Shown here: piece after piece, positions 8,401 through 11,347 of the stretch
Position numbering within the stretch: position 1 is the stretch's first letter
Layout of the letters: every line of letters starts with the position of its first letter
Source: Ochromonadaceae sp. CCMP2298
Lineage: Eukaryota > Sar > Synurophyceae > Ochromonadales > Ochromonadaceae
Direction: 5' to 3'
DNA length: 11,347 nucleotides
NCBI GenBank assembly: GCA_026770595.1
Contig: MU634581.1
Coordinates: 1 to 11,347 of the forward strand
Translations under genes and position numbers: made by a program
The notes under the pieces: generated by a model
Seen by the model: the letters and a program-made list of their open reading frames with translations, nothing else
Told to the model about the DNA's origin: nothing
Databases searched by the model: none

Positions 8401-10405
8401 GGTCGACGGGGCTGAGCTCCCCGAAGTTCTGCTCCTGCGAGGCGTCGGGGGGCAGCGGCTTGTCCGTCGTGCCCATGAGCCGCTGCGAGCGCGCCGTGGT
8501 GTCTCCGCGCCACTTGGTCTGGTACAGGGAGTCTGGCTGGATCTCATGCCACCAGTAGGAGTTGCCCCCCCAGGTGAACACCTCGCCCGTGTCCGACAGG
8601 GCAAAAATCACGTTCTCGCTCACAGCCACCTAGGTGTCCGTAGACCGAATTAGATAAACCATAAAGTGTAAGGATTTCAGAAGAAAACCCAGGTAGCGCA
8701 TGTGTATTCGAGGTTAAAAGACCAGATTTGGGTAGGGAATTATGATAAACAGACAGATACAAAGACGTGTTTTGTGTAATTCTAAGCGTACCTGGTGCAC
8801 GCGGCGGCCCCACAGCGCCGCGGTGTTGAGGGATATGTTGAGGCCGCGGAAGGGGGAGGACAGCGCCTCCAGGTAGGGGTCGATGGCGGCCTTGTTGCGC
8901 TCCAGGTTCTTGGCCACGGCGGCGAGCCCCGAGAGGCGCCTGTCTGTGTCTCGCTCCTCCTCCTGCGCCTCCTGCCTGCGCGTCGCCTTCAGTCGGTCCA
9001 CCAGCTGGTCGGGGCGCACGCGGTCCTTCCACAGGGCCAGCACCTTGTCGAAGTACTCGAAGGTGTGCTTCTGCGTCTTCATCTGCTCCCGCCCGGCGGC
9101 GCTGAACTGACCGTACGCGCCCGAGCCGAGGCAGTACACGTGCCCGGCAGAGTCGAGCGCCGAGCGCAGCTCTCTGTAGGCCCTGAACTCCGCCTTCTGG
9201 ATGATCTTCTTGCTGTCGCGCACGTTCATCATCCACTGCTTGTGGCGCTTGGTCTCGGCCAGCGCGCGCCTCTCCTTGCTCTCCTCCTCCAGCAGGCACT
9301 CGCGCAGCAGCTTGCGCATCGTCTTCTTGCGAATGAGCGTGGGCAGGTCGATGCCTCGCTCCTCCAGCTCCATGCGCGTGTCGCAGGCCCTCAGCCAGAT
9401 CTCCCTGAACTCCTCGTAGTCCACCTTGCCGGAGAAGTTGAAGTCGTACTCGAAGAAGAGGTTCTCCAGCAGCTCGTCGGTGATGGGCACCTTGAGGTAC
9501 TCCATCGCGTAGCGGTACTCGTCCTCGTCCAGGAAGCCCGAGGAGTCCTGGGTGAGGGGCAGGGGTGAGGGCGGTGAGGGATAGGGGTGAGGGCAGTGAG
9601 GGCAGTCGGCATGGGACGTGGTTGGGGAGGTCGGGGGTGGAGTGAAGGGGGCGTCGGAGGGACATACAAGGGGCAGGTGAGCATAGGAGGGGCATAGGAG
9701 GGGCAGAAGGGCCATATAAGGGGCCATGGGAGGGCTATGCTGGTAGGGGCGTGGGAGGTTGGGAGAGGGGCGTGGTAGGGGCGTGGTAGGTGGGTGGGAG
9801 GGGGGCGTGGTAGGTGGTAGGGGCGTGGTAGGTGGCTCACCTCGTCGAACATCTCGAAGGCGTCCATGGGCGTCAGGTTCTTGCTGGGCTGGAAACCCAC
9901 CGGATTCCCGCTCGTCTGGGGATAGGAGAGGCAGAGAGGCAGATAGGCAGATAGGCAGAGAGGCAGATAGAGGAGGAAAGATGAGAGGTCAGGAGAGGGC
10001 GGCGAGTGTGCGGGTGCGGTCACTTACGGGGTCGCAGGCGAACAGCGCCACTTGGAATTCGTCCACGTCGATCTCACCAGATCCGTCAGAATCACACAGC
10101 CGGAAATACCGAAACGCCTTTGCGTCGCTGATGACGATGTTCAGGTAGGGGAGGAGCTTCCTGAACTCCTCGAAGGAGATGAGCCCGCTGTCGTCTTCGT
10201 CGAAGAGCACGAATATGTCCATGGGCGTCATGGTCTTCAACAAGTCCTTCATCTTGTCCTTGTTGTCGACCAGCTCATTCCGCAGCTTCTGCTTCTCCGT
10301 CAGCACGATCTCCTCCTCGAACATGTTCTGGAAGCGCTTGTTGGTCGGCTTGCCGTCCACGCCCAGGACGACCTCTTCCCCCACCGGCTTCGCCCTAGAA
10401 GACAT
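5429..10405 (-). CDS. Large EF-hand / RCC1-repeat / discoidin-domain protein (4 exons)
   Basis: Exons on the minus strand: 10405-10028, 9915-9841, 9547-8792, 8629-5429. All introns are phase 0 and the total is 1469 residues ending in TAG. An in-frame stop lies 13 bases before the ATG, so the start is secure. Four canonical calcium-binding EF loops are visible, at about residues 69-80 (DEDDSGLISFEE), 105-116 (DSDGSGEIDVDE), 150-161 (DEDSSGFLDEDE, split by intron 2) and 186-197 (DFNFSGKVDYEE). An RCC1-like blade piece (GHVYCLGSGAYGQ) is at about 286-298 and another (ALSDTGEVFTWGGN) at about 413-426. A charged helical insertion of about 200 residues follows, then further RCC1 repeats at 674-963, marked by GQLYVWGVGAAGRLGL, QLFVFGCGDGGRLGLG and GELYCWGHNRTG. 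A discoidin or F5/8C-like domain runs from about 970 to 1128 (NLAYHKRAYQSSTYNE, PWIEIDLGANMLIDKVLVW, GRYVRLQLEK). C1200, C1203, C1209 and C1212 form a CxxC-x5-CxxC cluster. The C-terminus is charged and low in complexity. No signal peptide or membrane segment is seen, so a cytosolic or ciliary calcium-regulated scaffold is likely. Its exact function is unknown. Confidence 0.9.
8630..8791 (-). other. Intron 3 of the EF-hand/RCC1 gene (phase 0)
   Basis: The intron is 162 bases long, with donor GTACGC and acceptor GGACACCTAG. It is more AT-rich than its neighbours and shows no tandem repeat. Its length is a multiple of three, but it contains an in-frame TAA, so reading through would truncate the protein. 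It joins GRRVHQ to VAVSENVIF, which restores an RCC1-type strand. Confidence 0.88.
9548..9840 (-). other. Intron 2 of the EF-hand/RCC1 gene (phase 0), interrupting an EF-hand loop
   Basis: At 293 bases it is the longest intron in the window, with donor GTGAGC and acceptor CCTCACCCAG. It separates D-E from D-S-S-G in the third EF loop; joining restores a perfect 12-residue loop, which is the best proof of the splice. The sense strand is C-rich with several repeats. Confidence 0.9.
9767..9831. repeat. GGGGCGTGGTAG repeats in intron 2 of the EF-hand/RCC1 gene
   Basis: Four copies of GGGGCGTGGTAG begin at 9767, 9778, 9802 and 9820 (plus strand) and are interspersed with GGTGG. On the sense (minus) strand they read as C-rich CTACCACGCCCC units just after the 5' splice site. 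Confidence 0.9.
9916..10027 (-). other. Intron 1 of the EF-hand/RCC1 gene (phase 0)
   Basis: The intron is 112 bases long, with donor GTAAGT and acceptor CCTATCCCCAG. It joins FACDP to TSGNPVGF. Five octamer copies on the sense strand form a long pyrimidine-rich tract before the acceptor. Confidence 0.9.
9931..9970. repeat. GCAGAKAG octamer, five tandem copies, in intron 1 of the EF-hand/RCC1 gene
   Basis: On the plus strand GCAGAGAG, GCAGATAG, GCAGATAG, GCAGAGAG and GCAGATAG follow one another without gaps. On the sense strand this is a CTATCTGC/CTCTCTGC tract placed as the polypyrimidine region before the acceptor. Confidence 0.95.
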
Positions 10406-10503
10406 CGCTCTTTTCTCTCACCGAGCGCCGAGGGATATTGAGCGGAGTTTGGGAGGGTGGCTGCGACTACCCCACTGCGGAATATGCGATGGCGTGGTGG
10501 CGT

Positions 10504-10557
10504 GGAGTCACTTTGGACCTCGGCTTCGGCTGGAGTGACTTTGGGCTTCGGCTGGAG
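10504..10557. repeat. Two interleaved direct repeats in the divergent promoter region
   Basis: GGAGTSACTTTGG occurs at 10504-10516 (with C) and 10532-10544 (with G), offset 28. GGCTTCGGCTGGAG occurs exactly at 10522-10535 and 10544-10557, offset 22. The AGTCACT and AGTGACT cores are also reverse complements of each other, so they form an inverted pair. Confidence 0.85.
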
Positions 10558-10608
10558 GGCATCGGCACAGGGCAATGTTGATGATGATGCGGAGAAATCC
10601 TGGAAAAG

Positions 10609-10623
10609 GGTCTTCTGAAGACC
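10609..10623. repeat. Short perfect inverted repeat
   Basis: GGTCTTC and GAAGACC flank a single T, giving a 15-base dyad typical in size of a dimeric factor site. Chance occurrence is possible. Confidence 0.6.
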
Positions 10624-10938
10624 GTTACAGAGGAGCCTACACGGAGAATTTCGACCCGAGAACCTCAGTGCAAAATATCTTCAAAAACCAAAATCGGGGG
10701 TAGGTTTCTTTTCGAGGAGGTTCTTGCGCAGCCAATCCAACGGTCGAGATCTTTGGCATCGGTAAGGCTCTGTCCAGTGTCAGCCCCTGGCAACCCCTCT
10801 CCACAACGCCATTCATCGGTGGGCTTCTGGAATCCCTATATCCACACCCGCGTCAGCAAGAGACAGCGCGAAACACCGACCATCTAGAGCACAAACTGAG
10901 CCGTTGAGCAGTAGAGCACAGCAACAGAGCAAAGAGCA

Positions 10939-11347
10939 ATGGCGCACATAATGGCGCACAAGGCTCCCTCCCTGCTCTCCCTGCAGCACAGCACAGACAC
11001 CACCGTGGCTGAGTTCCTGCACCAGCGCTACGAGGTTGGGGAGACGGCGCACACCCTGGGTGGGTGTTTCATCTGCCTCAACCCGGTGCACCTGCTGATG
11101 CGCCATCCAGCAGCCATGCGAGACGACCCCATGACTCTGCAGGTACGAGTATAAGTGTGTGTGCGTATGAGTGTACGAGAGTAGGGTGTGTATGAGTATG
11201 AGTTTATGTGCGTATGAGTGTATGTGAGTATGAGCATGTCTGCGTATGAGTGTATGTGAGCAAACGAGACGACCCCCTCACTCTGCAGGGGAGAGATGCT
11301 TCGGGCATATACCCCCTTACCCTGTGCTTAAGGTATTATCCCCCCCC
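10939..11347 (+). CDS. 5' part of a probable myosin motor-domain protein (runs off the window)
   Basis: Exon 1 is 10939-11142 (68 residues); exon 2 would begin at 11289 and stay open to the window end. In exon 1, the segment RYEVGETAHTLGGCFICLNP matches the start of a myosin head, where R-Y, a Gly eleven residues after the Arg near the conserved T/Y-T-Y, and the Asn-Pro pair occur at the same spacing (usual form RY....IYTY.G...V.VNP). The preceding LLSLQHSTDTTVAEFLHQ also fits the usual leucine-rich approach to this motif. The P-loop (GESGAGKT) that would prove the call would lie beyond the window. Exon 2 (GRDASGIYPLTLC) does not obviously continue the family. An in-frame TAG lies 27 bases before the ATG. 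The start is tandemly duplicated (MAH-I-MAH-K), so either of two ATGs, 12 bases apart, could be used. There is no signal peptide. The protein could be divergent or a pseudogene fragment. Confidence 0.5.
11143..11288 (+). other. Intron 1 of the myosin-like gene (phase 0)
   Basis: The intron is 146 bases long, with donor CAG/GTACGA and acceptor CTCTGCAG. Reading through would stop at TAA after three codons. The interior is GTATGAGTGTATGT-type repeat, and the last 24 bases duplicate the exon end. The acceptor is inferred from the repeat and consensus and is less secure than others because the downstream protein is not recognised. Confidence 0.6.
11162..11260. repeat. TGCGTATGAGTGTAYG repeats in the myosin-like gene intron
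   Basis: Copies of TGCGTATGAGTGTA begin at 11162, 11209 and 11241; the last two are identical over 20 bases. The spacing is irregular (47 and 32 bases), and shorter GTATGAG units lie between them. Confidence 0.9.

Larger units (their letters stand above)
10406..10938. promoter_or_regulatory. Divergent intergenic region between the EF-hand/RCC1 gene and the myosin-like gene
   Basis: These 533 bases lie between outward-facing start codons and should contain both promoters and 5' UTRs. Visible structure includes two interleaved direct repeats at 10504-10557, a perfect 7-base inverted repeat at 10609-10623, and an A-rich patch at about 10670-10700. Before the plus-strand start codon there are several AGAGCA units (10866-10938), probably 5' UTR. 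No TATA box, RNA gene or mobile element was recognised. Confidence 0.5.
11119..11289. repeat. 25-base direct repeat marking both splice sites of the myosin-like gene intron
   Basis: Copies at 11119-11143 and 11265-11289 match at 23 of 25 positions (CGAGACGACCCC, then three bases with two differences, then ACTCTGCAGG). The offset is 146 bases. The first copy is the exon end plus the first G of the intron; the second is the intron end plus the first G of the next exon. Confidence 0.95.

Noticed and set aside
7433-8653. Long plus-strand open frame (406 codons) opposite the RCC1 gene
   Set aside because: It is antisense to exon 4, whose protein has clear RCC1 motifs. The His/Val/Leu/Arg-rich translation is the usual shadow of a GC-rich coding strand.
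10779-10794. X-box (RFX) site for ciliary gene control
   Set aside because: Only one half-site (GGCAAC) is good. The other half (GTCAGC) and the four-base spacer deviate from the consensus, so it is not supported.

Overview
This is eukaryotic nuclear DNA. It is GC-rich, its genes are split by short GT-AG introns (77 to 293 bases), and its proteins are typical of eukaryotes. A ciliary-type coiled-coil protein, a probable myosin head start, and a RimM ribosome-maturation factor behind a secretory-type signal peptide together suggest a flagellated alga with a complex (secondary) plastid, such as a haptophyte, ochrophyte or cryptophyte. The sequence alone does not settle the lineage. Both ends of the window are runs of C (9 and 7 bases), so the window may be one whole contig.

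Layout. (1) 1398 to 25, minus: an intronless RimM-like gene, probably organelle-targeted, with a long Gly/Ala-rich linker. (2) 1399-1853: a divergent intergenic or 5' UTR region. (3) 1854 to 5359, plus: an eight-exon gene for a 797-residue coiled-coil protein resembling CFAP157/DUF4515 ciliary proteins, with a Pro/Ser-rich tail. (4) 5360-5428: only 69 bases separate two convergent stop codons, with a TGTAA motif on each strand. (5) 10405 to 5429, minus: a four-exon gene for a 1469-residue protein with four EF-hands, RCC1-type repeats, a discoidin (F5/8C-like) domain and a CxxC-x5-CxxC cluster. (6) 10406-10938: a divergent intergenic region with short direct and inverted repeats. (7) 10939 to the window end, plus: the 5' end of a gene whose first exon matches the start of a myosin motor domain in motif spacing.

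For both multi-exon genes, the exons given here join into a continuous reading frame of exact codon multiples, which strongly supports the models. The genes are arranged alternately head-to-head and tail-to-tail. Genes 2 and 3 may both work in the flagellum (one a coiled-coil basal body or axoneme protein, the other a calcium-sensing scaffold), but that link is inference.

The most interesting items are three. The intron of the last gene has exactly the same length as the offset between two near-identical 25-base copies of the exon end, as expected if the intron arose by tandem duplication. The EF-hand/RCC1/discoidin protein has an unusual architecture. Most introns also carry their own private tandem repeat, usually pyrimidine-rich on the sense strand.
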